Counted from the first letter of the stretch, positions 17,914-27,169 are shown. The stretch is DNA of 64,000 nucleotides from Luteibacter sp. UNCMF331Sha3.1 (GCF_900109915.1 NZ_FOBU01000002.1:637170-701169); one strand, 5' to 3'. Notes: generated from the letters alone by a model not told the origin. Numbers and translations are program-made.

Positions 17914-18804
17914 ATGTTCAAACGCATCGCATTGTTTGTCGCCACCAACCTCGCGGTCATCCTGCTGCTGACCGCGGTATGCCACGTCCTCGGCATCGAC
18001 CAGTGGGCCGCCCAGCGCGGCATGGGCATCGGGGGGCTGATCGTCTTCGCCTCCGTGTTCGGCATGGGCGGCGCTTTCATTTCGCTGATCATCTCGAAGT
18101 GGACGGCGAAATGGTCCACGGGTGCCAAGGTCATCACCCAGCCGCAGAACGAATCCGAGCGCTGGTTGCTCGAGACCGTGCGCCGCCATGCCGACAAGGC
18201 GGGCATCGGCATGCCCGAGGTCGCCGTCTACGACGCACCGGAGATGAACGCGTTCGCCACCGGCATGTCGCGCAACAACGCGCTGGTGGCCGTGAGCACC
18301 GGCCTGCTCCAGCAGATGGATCGGGAGCAGGTGTCGGCCGTGCTGGGCCACGAGATCGGCCACGTCGCCAACGGCGACATGGTGACGCTGACCCTGATCC
18401 AGGGCGTGCTCAACACGCTCGTGATCGTGCTCGCCCGTGTCGTGGGCCGCGTGGTCGACAGCTGGATGAGCGGCGGCCGCGAGCGTGACGGCGAGGGCGG
18501 CATCGGCTACTTCGTGGTCGTGATGGTCCTGCAGATCGTGTTCGGCCTGTTCGCGTCGATGATCGTGATGTGGTTCTCCCGCTGGCGCGAATTCCGCGCC
18601 GACGCGGCGGGCGCCAACCTTGCGGGCCGTCAGTCCATGATCTCGGCCCTGCAGCGGCTTTCCGGCAATCACGGCGATACGTCGTTGCCGCAGACGATCC
18701 AGGCCTTCGGCATTTCCGGCCACCTGGCCTCGGGTTTCAAGCGGCTGTTCATGAGCCACCCCCCGATCGAGGAACGCATCGCCGCGCTGCAGAACGCGCG
18801 GTAA
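17914..18804 (+). CDS. htpX: Membrane zinc metalloprotease HtpX
   Basis: M48-family inner-membrane protease of 296 residues involved in membrane-protein quality control under stress. N-terminal TM segments (about 4-25 and 35-60), the zinc motif HEIGH within LGHEIGHVANGDMV with the downstream Glu ligand in REFRADAAG, and two further hydrophobic segments. The length matches E. coli HtpX. The ATG at 17914 begins the conserved MFKRIALFVATNLAV; an upstream in-frame ATG would add 16 non-conserved residues. Two tandem terminators follow. Confidence 0.95.
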   Translation: MFKRIALFVATNLAVILLLTAVCHVLGIDQWAAQRGMGIGGLIVFASVFGMGGAFISLIISKWTAKWSTGAKVITQPQNESERWLLETVRRHADKAGIGMPEVAVYDAPEMNAFATGMSRNNALVAVSTGLLQQMDREQVSAVLGHEIGHVANGDMVTLTLIQGVLNTLVIVLARVVGRVVDSWMSGGRERDGEGGIGYFVVVMVLQIVFGLFASMIVMWFSRWREFRADAAGANLAGRQSMISALQRLSGNHGDTSLPQTIQAFGISGHLASGFKRLFMSHPPIEERIAALQNAR

Positions 18805-18810
18805 CGGAAA

Positions 18811-18835
18811 AGCCGCCCTCCGGGGCGGCTTTTTT
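18811..18835 (+). terminator. Intrinsic terminator of htpX
   Basis: Perfect 8-bp stem AGCCGCCC/GGGCGGCT with loop TCCG, then TTTTTCTTCT. Confidence 0.88.
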
Positions 18836-18847
18836 CTTCTGGGCGGC

Positions 18848-18877
18848 GGGCCGCCGGCAAGCCCGGCGGCCCTTTTT
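18848..18877 (+). terminator. Second tandem terminator after htpX
   Basis: Perfect 10-bp stem GGGCCGCCGG/CCGGCGGCCC with a 5-base loop, then TTTTT. It lies directly before the htpG promoter and insulates it from htpX. Confidence 0.75.
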
Positions 18878-18920
18878 CCGCGTCGCTCCCGACCCCATAA
18901 TTCAGGGTCTGTCCACCCTG
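18872..18920 (+). promoter_or_regulatory. Sigma-32-like promoter region of htpG with an inverted repeat
   Basis: CTTTTTC at 18872-18878 (weak -35), a 14-base spacer and CCCCATAAT at 18893-18901, a good sigma-32 -10. Just downstream CAGGGT-N6-ACCCTG (18903-18920) forms a 6-bp inverted repeat across the expected start of transcription; whether it is an operator is unknown. Confidence 0.4.
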
Positions 18921-18933
18921 AAGGAACGGCATC

Positions 18934-20799
18934 GTGAGCCAGGAAACACGTAAGTTCGAAGCCGAGGTCGCGCAGGTCCTGCACCTGGTGACCCACTCCC
19001 TCTACTCGCACAAGGAAATCTTCCTTCGCGAGCTCATTTCCAACGCGTCGGACGCCTGCGACAAGCTGCGTTTCGAGGCGATCGCGGATCCCTCCCTGAC
19101 CGACGGCGATACCGACCTGCGCATCCAGGTGACGTGGGATCCGGAAGCCCGCACCGTCAGCATCCGCGACAACGGCATCGGCATGAGCCGCGACGAGGTC
19201 GTCGCCAACATCGGCACGATCGCCAGCTCGGGCACCCGTCGCTACCTCGAAGCCATGTCCGGCGACCAGAAGGCCGACGCCCGCCTGATCGGCCAGTTCG
19301 GCGTGGGCTTCTACTCCGCCTTCGTCGTGGCCGACCGCGTCACCGTCATCACGCGTCGCGCCGGTCAGCCGATCGAGTCGGGCGTGCGCTGGGAAAGCGA
19401 CGGCAAGGGCGAATACACGCTCGAAGAAACCAACGTCACCGAGCGGGGCACCACGGTGGTGCTGCACCTGAAGGCCGACGAGGACGAATTCCTCAACGCC
19501 TGGAAGCTGCGCTCGCTCGTGACGAAGTACTCCGACCACGTGGCGTTCCCGATCAGGATGCCGGCCGAGAAGGACGGCAAGCCGGATCCGACCGAATGGA
19601 CCACGATCAACTCGGCGTCCGCGCTGTGGTCGCGTCCGAAGAGCGAGATCACGGACGAGGAATACCAGAACTTCTACAAGGCGCTGGGCCACGACTTCAA
19701 CGATCCGCTCGCGTGGACGCACAACCGCGTGGAAGGCTCGCAGAGCTTCACCACGCTGCTCTACGTGCCGGAGCAGCCGCCGTTCGACCTGATGATGGGC
19801 GGCCGCGAAGAGCGCAAGGGCCTCAAGCTCTACATCAAGCGCGTCTTCATCATGGACGCCGCGGAAGAACTGCTGCCGAACTACCTGCGCTTCGTGCGCG
19901 GCGTGGTGGATGCCGACGATCTGCCGCTGAACGTCAGCCGCGAAATCCTCCAGCAGAACCGTCAGCTCGAGCGCATCAAGGGCGCCTGCGTCAAACGCGT
20001 GCTCGACCTCCTCGAAAAGATTTCGCGCGACGAGCCGGAGAAGTTCGCCACGTTCCTCGCCGGCTTCGGCAACACGCTGAAGGAAGGCATCGTCGAAGAC
20101 AACGCGAACCGCGAGCGGATCGCGAAGCTCCTGCGTTTCGCCTCCACCAAGGGCGACGGGGCCGCCAAGACGGTGTCGTTCGACGACTACATCGGTCGCA
20201 TGGCCGTGGGTCAGGACACCATCTGGTACGTCACGGCGGACAGCTACGCCGCGGCCGCCGGCAGCCCGCAGCTCGAAGCGCTGAAGGCGAAGGATATCGA
20301 AGTGCTGCTGATGTCCGATCGCGTCGACGAGTGGATGCTCGGCTACCTCACGGAGTACGAAGGCAAGCGCCTGCGCAACGTCGCCAAGGGCGAGTTCCCG
20401 CTGGACGAAGCCGAGAAGGCGAAGCAGGAAGCCGCCAGCGCCGAAGCCGCGCCGCTGATCGAGCGCACGAAGTCGCTGCTCGGCGATCGCGTCGGCGACA
20501 TCCGCGTATCGGCACGTTTGACGGATTCGCCGTCGTGTCTGGCGCTGGCCGACTTCGACCTCGCCCCGCATCTGGCGCGACTGCTTCGCGAGGCCGGCCA
20601 GGACGTGCCGGACTCCAAGCCCGCGCTCGAGCTCAACCCGTCGCATCCCCTGGTGCAGCGTCTGGCGGGTGAAGCCGACGACGCGCGTGCCGCGGATCTC
20701 GCGAACCTGCTGCTGGAGCAGGCGGAGATCACGGCCGGTGCGCAGCTCGCCGACCCGGCCGCCTTCGTGCAGCGCATGAACCGGGTGTTGCTGGGTTAA
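18934..20799 (+). CDS. htpG: Molecular chaperone HtpG (Hsp90)
   Basis: Bacterial Hsp90 of 621 residues. The GHKL ATPase domain shows LHLVTHSLYSHKEIFLRELISNASDA, IRDNGIGMS, IASSGT and IGQFGVGFYSAF. The middle domain has the conserved LPLNVSREILQQN. The C-terminal dimerisation domain is present and the length is typical (about 620-640). The start is a GTG at 18934 behind AAGGA; this gives MSQETRKFEAEVAQVLHL, the usual N-terminus. It forms a heat-shock neighbourhood with htpX upstream and hslR downstream. Confidence 0.97.
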   Translation: MSQETRKFEAEVAQVLHLVTHSLYSHKEIFLRELISNASDACDKLRFEAIADPSLTDGDTDLRIQVTWDPEARTVSIRDNGIGMSRDEVVANIGTIASSGTRRYLEAMSGDQKADARLIGQFGVGFYSAFVVADRVTVITRRAGQPIESGVRWESDGKGEYTLEETNVTERGTTVVLHLKADEDEFLNAWKLRSLVTKYSDHVAFPIRMPAEKDGKPDPTEWTTINSASALWSRPKSEITDEEYQNFYKALGHDFNDPLAWTHNRVEGSQSFTTLLYVPEQPPFDLMMGGREERKGLKLYIKRVFIMDAAEELLPNYLRFVRGVVDADDLPLNVSREILQQNRQLERIKGACVKRVLDLLEKISRDEPEKFATFLAGFGNTLKEGIVEDNANRERIAKLLRFASTKGDGAAKTVSFDDYIGRMAVGQDTIWYVTADSYAAAAGSPQLEALKAKDIEVLLMSDRVDEWMLGYLTEYEGKRLRNVAKGEFPLDEAEKAKQEAASAEAAPLIERTKSLLGDRVGDIRVSARLTDSPSCLALADFDLAPHLARLLREAGQDVPDSKPALELNPSHPLVQRLAGEADDARAADLANLLLEQAEITAGAQLADPAAFVQRMNRVLLG

Positions 20800-20815
20800 A
20801 CCCGCGGGGGGCTCT

Positions 20816-20884
20816 GGTGGGAGCCAGCCTGCTGGCGATGGGTGCTCGTGGCAAGCACCCATCGCCAGCAGGCTAGCTCCCACC
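20816..20884. repeat. REP-like palindromic repeat, copy 3
   Basis: Near-perfect palindrome: GGTGGGAGCCAGCCTGCTGG, inner GGGTGCTCGTGGCAAGCACCC, then the inverse arm with one change (CTAGCTCCCACC). Lies between htpG and the AEC transporter. Confidence 0.85.
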
Positions 20885-20911
20885 CTATGGCGAGGCTGCT
20901 ATCGTCCCCGC

Positions 20912-21817
20912 ATGTCCGCGCTCTTCATCCTCTTCGTCTGCCTCGCACTCGGCATCCTGAGCCGACGCTTCGCCACCTTGCCCGACGGTATCGTCCCCGG
21001 CATCAACTGGTGGGTGCTGAATATCGCGCTTCCCGCGCTCGTGCTCGCGCTGGTGCCGCACGTCACGATCGACACGAACCTCTGGTTCCCGGTCGTCGGC
21101 ATGTACGTGACGTTCCTCGGCGCATGGGCGCTCTTCGCCACGCTCGGCCGCGTCTTTCACTGGACGCCCCAGCGTATCGGCTGCCTGACGCTGGTATGCG
21201 GGCTCGGCAACACCTCGTTCATCGGCTACCCGATGATGGAGGCGCTGCACGGCAAGCCGGGCCTCTCCATCGCCGTGATCGCCGACCAGCTCGGCTGTTT
21301 TCCCATGCTCGCCGCGGGCGGCATCGTCGTGGCGTCCACGTACTCGGGACGCGGTGCGAGCGTTCCGGCAATCGTCCGCCGGGTGCTCACGTTTCCGGCC
21401 TTCGTGTGCCTCGTGATCGGCATCGTCGTGGGGCTGCTCGGAGGGTGGCCGGCGGCCGTCGAGAAGACGCTGCTACAGATCGGGCAGACGCTGACGCCGC
21501 TGGCGCTGTTCTCGGTCGGCCTGCAGTTCCGCCTGCATCTTCGCCGCGAGCAGGCCGGTGCGCTCACCATGGGCCTCGCGTGGAAGCTGCTGCTGGCGCC
21601 GCTGGTCGTGCTCGGCATCGGGGTGGCGGCAGGCGTCGGTGGGCTCACGCTGACCGTCGGCGTGCTGCAGGCCGCGATGGCACCGATGATCTCGGCGGCG
21701 ATCCTCGCCGACCAGTACGATCTGGAGCCGCGGCTGGCGAACACCGTGCTCGGTGCGGGCATCCTGCTGTCGCTGGCGACCATCCCGATCGGCAACCTTT
21801 TTCTTCCGGCGGGATAG
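20912..21817 (+). CDS. AEC-family (auxin efflux carrier-type) permease
   Basis: Integral membrane protein of 301 residues with about ten hydrophobic segments arranged as two repeats of five. The first repeat contains the GIVPGINWWVLNIALPALV stretch and GLGNTSFIGYPMMEALHG, typical of bacterial AEC/MleP-type transporters, which move small organic acids or similar solutes. The substrate cannot be told from sequence. It stands alone between a REP element and hslR, so context gives no hint. ATG at 20912. Confidence 0.85.
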   Translation: MSALFILFVCLALGILSRRFATLPDGIVPGINWWVLNIALPALVLALVPHVTIDTNLWFPVVGMYVTFLGAWALFATLGRVFHWTPQRIGCLTLVCGLGNTSFIGYPMMEALHGKPGLSIAVIADQLGCFPMLAAGGIVVASTYSGRGASVPAIVRRVLTFPAFVCLVIGIVVGLLGGWPAAVEKTLLQIGQTLTPLALFSVGLQFRLHLRREQAGALTMGLAWKLLLAPLVVLGIGVAAGVGGLTLTVGVLQAAMAPMISAAILADQYDLEPRLANTVLGAGILLSLATIPIGNLFLPAG

Positions 21818-21853
21818 GCTTGGGATCGACCGATCCGGCCGCATGCATGTCAC

Positions 21854-22252
21854 ATGACCGATAACCCGACGACTCCCGGCGTCCGTGCCGACGTGTGGCT
21901 CTGGGCCGCGCGCTTTTTCAAGACCCGCAGCCTCGCCAAGCAGGCGATCGACGGCGGCAAGATCGAAGTGAACGATGCCGCGTGCAAGCCTGCCAAGGTC
22001 GTGCAGGTGGGCGACACGCTGCGCATCGTGCGTGGCGAGGAGCGGCTGGTGTGCGTGGTCGTCGCATTGTCGGCGAAGCGTGGCCCGGCGCCCGAAGCGC
22101 GCAAGCTCTATGCGGAAACCGACGCCAGCATCGCCGAGCGGGAACGGCAGCGCGAAGATCGCCGCCTCACGGGCGGCGCGCTGCTGCGGCCCGACGCGCG
22201 GCCCGACAAGCGCGCCCGTCGGCTCATCCAGGATCTGAAGAAAACGCTCTGA
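21854..22252 (+). CDS. hslR: Heat-shock protein 15 (S4 RNA-binding), Hsp15
   Basis: Protein of 132 residues with an N-terminal S4 RNA-binding domain (VRADVWLWAARFFKTRSLAK, GGKIEVND, VQVGDTLRI) and a basic C-terminal tail. Hsp15 binds free 50S subunits carrying a blocked nascent chain and helps recycle them after heat stress. Size and order of elements match E. coli HslR. The tail has the typical family pattern (RPDKRARRLIQDLKKTL). Convergent with mutS; the 284-bp gap holds REP sequences and a possible small RNA. Confidence 0.93.
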   Translation: MTDNPTTPGVRADVWLWAARFFKTRSLAKQAIDGGKIEVNDAACKPAKVVQVGDTLRIVRGEERLVCVVVALSAKRGPAPEARKLYAETDASIAERERQREDRRLTGGALLRPDARPDKRARRLIQDLKKTL

Positions 22253-22260
22253 GCGTATCT

Positions 22261-22280
22261 GGTGGGAGCCAGCGTTGGCG
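22261..22280. repeat. Partial REP-like repeat, copy 4
   Basis: Only the left arm remains (GGTGGGAGCCAGC), then it diverges. It abuts the T-run side of the strong hairpin at 22290-22338. Confidence 0.55.
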
Positions 22281-22283
22281 CAC

Positions 22284-22375
22284 AAAAACATCCCCCGTCA
22301 CCCACCCCGGGCTGCTGACGCGGGATGGGGCGGGGGATTCACGGGCCGCTGGCCTGGAGAGTCGTCTGGCCCGTG
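22284..22375 (-). ncRNA. Candidate small RNA with two hairpins, 3' of mutS
   Basis: On the minus strand a TATAGT hexamer (22386-22381) is followed after about 6 bases by an 8-bp hairpin with arms CACGGGCC/GGCCCGTG (22375-22340), then a very strong two-part hairpin with outer arms ATCCCCCG/CGGGGGAT (22338-22290) and inner 9-bp arms CCCATCCCG/CGGGGTGGG (one G-U pair), ending in TTTTT (22288-22284). A transcript from about 22375 to 22284 would be about 92 nt. The -35 is weak (TTCCCT). The alternative is that the second hairpin is simply the mutS terminator, since mutS is transcribed into it. Confidence 0.4.
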
Positions 22376-22458
22376 AGCGAACTATAGGAAACGGGACCGA
22401 TCGAGGGAATTCGTTTGTTCGGATCGCATCGATAGCGTCCGTCAATCGGAAAGGCTCT

Positions 22459-22526
22459 GGTGGGAGCCAGCCTGCTGGCGATAGGCGCTTGCGGCAAGCA
22501 CCATCGCCAGCAGGCTGGCTCCTGCC
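22459..22526. repeat. REP-like palindromic repeat, copy 5
   Basis: GGTGGGAGCCAGCCTGCTGG, inner GCGCTTGCGGCAAGC and the inverse arm CGCCAGCAGGCTGGCTCC. It lies 11 bp from the mutS stop codon. Confidence 0.85.
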
Positions 22527-22536
22527 GGACATCCGT

Positions 22537-25122
22537 TTACCCGAGCATCTTCCGCAGCTTGTAGATCTGCTCCAGCGCCTCGCGAGGCGACAGGTCGTCC
22601 GGATCCAGCGCCCGCAGCGCCTCTTCCGCCGGCGACGGCAACGGCGGCGCGAACAGGCCCATCTGCGGTGCCGGCGCGGTGGCCGGCGCCACGGCGGCGG
22701 TCACTTCGTGCCCTTGCTCAAGCGCCGCCAGGTACCGGCGCGCGTCGGCGATGACGGTCTTCGGCAATCCCGCGAGCGCGGCCACCTGGAGGCCGAAGCT
22801 GCGGTTGGCCGGGCCATCCTTCACCGTGTGCATGAAGACGAGCTGGTCGCCGTACTCCACGGCATCCAGGTGCACGTTGGCGATGGTGGGGAAATCGCCC
22901 GCCAGCTCGGTCAGCTCGAAGTAGTGCGTGGCGAACAGCGTGAACGCGCAACTCGTGGCCGCGAGGTGCACGGCGGCCGCGCGCGCGAGCGACAGGCCGT
23001 CGTACGTGCTGGTGCCGCGACCGACCTCGTCCATCAGCACGAGACTGCAATCCGTGGCGTTGTGCAGGATGTTCGCCGTCTCGCTCATTTCCACCATGAA
23101 GGTGGACTGGCCGCGCGACAGGTCGTCACCCGCGCCGATGCGGGTGAAGATGCGATCGATCGGACCGATGGTCGCCGCCGACGCGGGGACGTAACTGCCG
23201 ATGTGCGCGAGTAGCACGATCAGGGCGTTCTGGCGCATGTAGGTCGACTTACCGCCCATGTTCGGGCCGGTGATCACCAGCATGCGTCGGCCCTTATCGA
23301 GAGCGAGGTCGTTCGGCTCGAACGGCTCGTCTCGTACCTTCTCGACGACAGGATGCCGACCGCGCTCGATGGCGATGCCGGCGACGTCGGTGAGCACGGG
23401 CGCTGCCCAGTCGAGAGCCTCGGCGCGATCGGCCAGATCGGCGAGCACGTCGAGTTCGGCCATCGCGGCGGCGCCGATCTTCAGCTCGGGAAGGCGTTCG
23501 ATCAGCTTGTCGAGCAGCAGTTCGTACAACGCGCGCTCGCGCATCAGCGAGCGCTCCTTCGCCGACAGCACCTTGTCCTCGAACTGCTTCAGCTCTTCGG
23601 TGATGTACCGCTCGGCGTTCTTCGTCGTTTGTCGCCGTGTGTAGTGCTGTGGCGCCTTGTCGGCGTGCGCCTTGGTGATCTCGATGTAGTAGCCATGCAC
23701 GCGGTTGTAGCCGACCTTCAGCGTCGGAATGCCGCTGGCCGCCTTCTCGCGTTCTTCCATGTCGACCAGGAACTGATCGGCATTCGTGGACAGGCGACGC
23801 AGCTCGTCGAGCTCCGCGTCGTAGCCTTCCGCGAGCACGCCGCCGTCGCGCAGCAGCACGGGCGGCTGAGGCACGATGGCGCGCGCGAGCAGGTCGGCGG
23901 TGTCGGCATGATCGCCAATGCGATCCACGAGCCCGTGGAGCAGCGGGCTGTCGAGGCCGGCGATCTCGTCGCGCAGCGCCGGCGCGGCGGCGAGGCCGTC
24001 GCGCAGCGTGGACAGGTCGCGCGGCCGCGCGGAGCGGAGCGCCACGCGCGCGAGGATGCGCTCGAGGTCGCCCACGCCGCGCAGGCGCTCGCGGAGGGAT
24101 ACGTGCCGGCGCGAATCGATGAGGCTGCCGATCGCCTGGTGGCGCCCGCGCAGCACCTGCCGGTCGCGCAAGGGCCGGTTGAGCCAGCGGCGCAGCAGGC
24201 GCGCGCCCATGGGCGTCACCGTTTCGTCGAGCACGCCGAGCAGCGTATTGTCGACGTTGCCGCTCTGGTGCGTATCGATCTCGAGGTTGCGTCGCGTCGC
24301 GGCATCCATCGCGATCGTCTCGCCCGCGTTCTCCACGGCCATGCCGGTGAGATGGGGCAGGGCGCTCTTCTGCGTTTCTTCCACGTAGCCGAGCAGGCAG
24401 CCGGCGGCGGCGATGGCGAGCGACATGCCGTCGACGCCGAAGCCGAGGAGGTCGCGCGTGCGGAAGAAGCGGCACAGCTCGCGCGTGGCGGCATCGACGT
24501 CGAAGTGCCACGGCTGGCGCTTGCGCACGCCCGGCAGCGACGACACGAGCTTCGGCCACGCGACGTCTTCGCTCACCAGCGTCTCGGCGGGCTGGAGGCG
24601 CGCGAGCTCGGCCGCGAGGCCTTCCGGGGACCCCACTTCGGTCACGAGGAAGCGGCCGGTCGAGAGATCGACCCACGCGAGCCCGTAGCCCTTGGCGCCG
24701 GCGGCGATGGACAGCAGAAGATTGTCGCGACGTTCTTCCATCAGCGCCGCGTCGGTCACGGTACCCGGCGTGACGATGCGCACGACTTCGCGCTTCACCG
24801 GCCCCTTGGACGTGGCGGGATCGCCGATCTGCTCGCACAGCGCCACGGACTCGCCCAGCTTCACGAGCCGGGCGAGGTAGTTCTCCACGGCGTGATAGGG
24901 CACGCCGGCCATCGGGATCGGCGCACCCGCGGACTGGCCGCGCTGGGTCAGGGTGATGTCGAGCAGCCGCGCCGCCTTGCGGGCGTCGTCGTAGAACAGC
25001 TCGTAGAAGTCGCCCATCCGGAAGAAGAGCAGGATATCGGGATGCTCCGCCTTGGCGGCCAGGTACTGGCGCATGAAGGGCGTGTGCCCCGAGGTGGCGG
25101 AGAGGTCTTCAGCGATAGCCAT
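22537..25122 (-). CDS. mutS: DNA mismatch-repair protein MutS
   Basis: Mismatch-recognition ATPase of 861 residues, full length. The mismatch-binding motif is [15 protein letters not shown] (Phe-x-Glu). Connector, core and clamp domains follow, then the ABC-type ATPase with Walker [14 protein letters not shown], Walker [17 protein letters not shown] and the helix-turn-helix [11 protein letters not shown]. The C-terminal [16 protein letters not shown] is the usual MutL/tetramerisation end. A TAGAAT hexamer at 25182-25177 could be the -10. In Pseudomonas, mutS lies close to pncC and recA; here the T4SS locus separates them. Confidence 0.97.
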   Translation of the reverse strand: MAIAEDLSATSGHTPFMRQYLAAKAEHPDILLFFRMGDFYELFYDDARKAARLLDITLTQRGQSAGAPIPMAGVPYHAVENYLARLVKLGESVALCEQIGDPATSKGPVKREVVRIVTPGTVTDAALMEERRDNLLLSIAAGAKGYGLAWVDLSTGRFLVTEVGSPEGLAAELARLQPAETLVSEDVAWPKLVSSLPGVRKRQPWHFDVDAATRELCRFFRTRDLLGFGVDGMSLAIAAAGCLLGYVEETQKSALPHLTGMAVENAGETIAMDAATRRNLEIDTHQSGNVDNTLLGVLDETVTPMGARLLRRWLNRPLRDRQVLRGRHQAIGSLIDSRRHVSLRERLRGVGDLERILARVALRSARPRDLSTLRDGLAAAPALRDEIAGLDSPLLHGLVDRIGDHADTADLLARAIVPQPPVLLRDGGVLAEGYDAELDELRRLSTNADQFLVDMEEREKAASGIPTLKVGYNRVHGYYIEITKAHADKAPQHYTRRQTTKNAERYITEELKQFEDKVLSAKERSLMRERALYELLLDKLIERLPELKIGAAAMAELDVLADLADRAEALDWAAPVLTDVAGIAIERGRHPVVEKVRDEPFEPNDLALDKGRRMLVITGPNMGGKSTYMRQNALIVLLAHIGSYVPASAATIGPIDRIFTRIGAGDDLSRGQSTFMVEMSETANILHNATDCSLVLMDEVGRGTSTYDGLSLARAAAVHLAATSCAFTLFATHYFELTELAGDFPTIANVHLDAVEYGDQLVFMHTVKDGPANRSFGLQVAALAGLPKTVIADARRYLAALEQGHEVTAAVAPATAPAPQMGLFAPPLPSPAEEALRALDPDDLSPREALEQIYKLRKMLG

Positions 25123-25236
25123 GGTGTTCTTCGGTCGATACGTGGCGGCGCGCCACCCATGGCACGCCAGCCGGACATTCTAAGGGACCGGGCACGGGGG
25201 TGCAGAAGCCGCGCCCGCCAGGGGGCGGCCAGCGGG

Positions 25237-25306
25237 TGGTGGAAGCCAGCCTGCTGGCGATGGGTGCTTGCGGCAAGCCCCATCGCGGCCAAGGCCGCTC
25301 CCACGG
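25237..25306. repeat. REP-like repeat, copy 6 (hybrid)
   Basis: GGTGGAAGCCAGCCTGCTGG with inner GGGTGCTTGCGGCAAGCCCC. The right arm is replaced by CGCGGCCAAGGCCGCTCCCAC, a different REP flavour, as if two families recombined. Located in the 330-bp gap between mutS and virD4. Confidence 0.7.
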
Positions 25307-25334
25307 ACAAGCGCGCGTCGCGGGGCCAGCCGTT

Positions 25335-25430
25335 GGTGGGAGCCAGCCTGCTGGCGAAGGGTGCTTGCCGCAAGCCCCCCACACGAGCGAGCGATGCTCC
25401 TGTAGGAGCCGCTACAGCGGCGAGCTCTCG
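25335..25430. repeat. REP-like repeat, copy 7, plus a second REP type
   Basis: Left arm GGTGGGAGCCAGCCTGCTGG with inner GGGTGCTTGCCGCAAGCCC, then no right arm. At 25401-25430 a different unit, TGTAGGAGCCGCTACAGCGG, follows. These are the last REP-like sequences seen before the T4SS locus begins. Confidence 0.7.
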
Positions 25431-25452
25431 TAGAAGCTCGCGCCAACCCCCA

Positions 25453-27135
25453 TCAGAGCCTCAGCGTCGGCACCGTCACCTTTGGCAGCAGGCGCTGGGT
25501 GAAGTACCGGTCCTGGTAGTAACGGATCTTCGTGCACATCACCGGGTGCGGGATGCCTTCGTAGAAGAACACTTCCTTGTCCGGACCCATCGCCTTCAGT
25601 TCCTGCGGCAGCATCAGCGCACGCTTCTCTTCCGAATGGCTCTTCGACACGTCGCCCTTCTTGCTCCGGGTGACGTTTTCGCGCCTTACGGTGGTGTAAC
25701 CGAGCATGTCGGAGTAGTCGTTCGCATCCTGCTGTTCGCGCGGGGCGTACACGATCTGCAGCGCGTGGTTGGTGATCAGCGTGCGCGATACGTCCTTGCC
25801 GTACACGGCGTCGAGCTGCGCCATGCTCTGGATGATGGGCAGCAGGCGAATGTTGTAACCCGCCATGTACGCCACCGCCGAGGCGATGATCTCCACCTTG
25901 CCGATCGACGTGAACTCGTCCATCAGCAGCAGGCACTGGTGCTTCAGCGACGCGTCGTTCTGCGGCAGCACCTTGGTGTTCACGTTGATCAGCTGGCTGA
26001 AGAACAGGTTCACGATCAGACGGCTTTCGGCCAGCTTGTTCGGCTGGATGCCGATGTAGATCGTCATCTTCTTGCGGCGCACGTCCGTCAGCAGGAAGTC
26101 GTCGTCGCTGGTGGCGGCATCGAGCACCGGGTTGATCCACGCGTTCAACGGCTCCTTGAACGTGCCGAGGATCGACGCGAACGTCTCGGCCGCCTGGGAG
26201 AGCAGGTTGGCGAAGGCGGACTTCGCGTTGGCGCTCAGGAACGGTTCCTTCGACAGACGCGTGTACAGCTCGCGCAGATCGGTGCCGTCGCCCGACGACA
26301 GGCGATAGATCATGCCCAAGGTCGGCTTGCTCCGCACGATTTCCGGGCGGCCGTGCTTCTCGTCGTCTTCCCACTTCTCGCAGAGATACAGCGAAAACGC
26401 CATGAACGCATTACGCGCCTGGCTTACCCAGAACTTCTGGTCGTCCGATCCGTCCGGATACAGCATCGAGGCGATGCTCATCAGGTCGGACACGCGGAAC
26501 GCCGGGTCCTTGGACACGTAGGTCAACGGGTTCCAGCGATGCGTGCGACGGTCTTCCGCGAACGGGTTGAACAGGAAGATCTCCTGCCCCTGCGACGCAC
26601 GCCAGCCGCTGGTGAGGTCGAAGTTCTCCTGCTTGATGTCGAGCACCACCATCGATTCCTGGTAGTCGAGCAGGTTCGGAATCACCACGCCCACGCCCTT
26701 GCCCGAGCGCGTCGGCGCAGCGAGGATCACGAACTGCTGGCCCGGCAGCCGCACGAGGTTGCCGCCAAACTTGCCGACGAGGATGCCGTTCGGTGCCTCG
26801 GAGAGCATCTTCTGTTTACGCAGGTCGGCGGCCGTGGCGAAGCGTGCGTCGCCGTGGATGGCCTTGGCCTTGCGCTTCATCAGCAGGTAGAGCGCGAACA
26901 GCCACGCGATCATCGGCAGCAGGAACCCGACGATGCCGGCGGTCTCGATACGCCACGCGTACTGCTGCACCTGCGGGTGGTTCAGCGCCCTCACGTAGCT
27001 CCAGTACGTGCCCCAGCCCGTCGGTACGTCGCTGAGGCGGAGGAAGGCCAACGTCAGCCACCCCGAGAGAAAGTTACCCGCGACCAGCGCGACGATGCCG
27101 AGCACCAGCGCCCACAAACCCCTGTTCTTCATCAT
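25453..27135 (-). CDS. virD4: T4SS coupling protein VirD4
   Basis: Inner-membrane ATPase of 560 residues that selects substrates for the T4SS; in the Xanthomonas X-T4SS it binds the XVIPCD domain of toxic effectors. Two N-terminal TM segments (about 8-28 and 48-68), Walker A LAAPTRSGKGVGVV, LVVLDIKQENFDLTSGWR-like nucleotide-domain motifs and Walker B LLLMDEFTSIGK. It is the last gene of the effector block, 34 bp after the GH19 effector, and the only virD4 in the window although two virB operons are present. Two adjacent ATGs (27135, 27132) are possible starts. Confidence 0.95.
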   Translation of the reverse strand: MMKNRGLWALVLGIVALVAGNFLSGWLTLAFLRLSDVPTGWGTYWSYVRALNHPQVQQYAWRIETAGIVGFLLPMIAWLFALYLLMKRKAKAIHGDARFATAADLRKQKMLSEAPNGILVGKFGGNLVRLPGQQFVILAAPTRSGKGVGVVIPNLLDYQESMVVLDIKQENFDLTSGWRASQGQEIFLFNPFAEDRRTHRWNPLTYVSKDPAFRVSDLMSIASMLYPDGSDDQKFWVSQARNAFMAFSLYLCEKWEDDEKHGRPEIVRSKPTLGMIYRLSSGDGTDLRELYTRLSKEPFLSANAKSAFANLLSQAAETFASILGTFKEPLNAWINPVLDAATSDDDFLLTDVRRKKMTIYIGIQPNKLAESRLIVNLFFSQLINVNTKVLPQNDASLKHQCLLLMDEFTSIGKVEIIASAVAYMAGYNIRLLPIIQSMAQLDAVYGKDVSRTLITNHALQIVYAPREQQDANDYSDMLGYTTVRRENVTRSKKGDVSKSHSEEKRALMLPQELKAMGPDKEVFFYEGIPHPVMCTKIRYYQDRYFTQRLLPKVTVPTLRL

Positions 27136-27169
27136 GCTTCGATCTGCCTTCGTTCCCTGGGATGTCCGA

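Noticed and set aside
17713-20883. Reverse-strand frame of 1056 codons opposite htpX and htpG
   Set aside because: Antisense shadow of two certain genes; no recognisable motif and no plausible start region.
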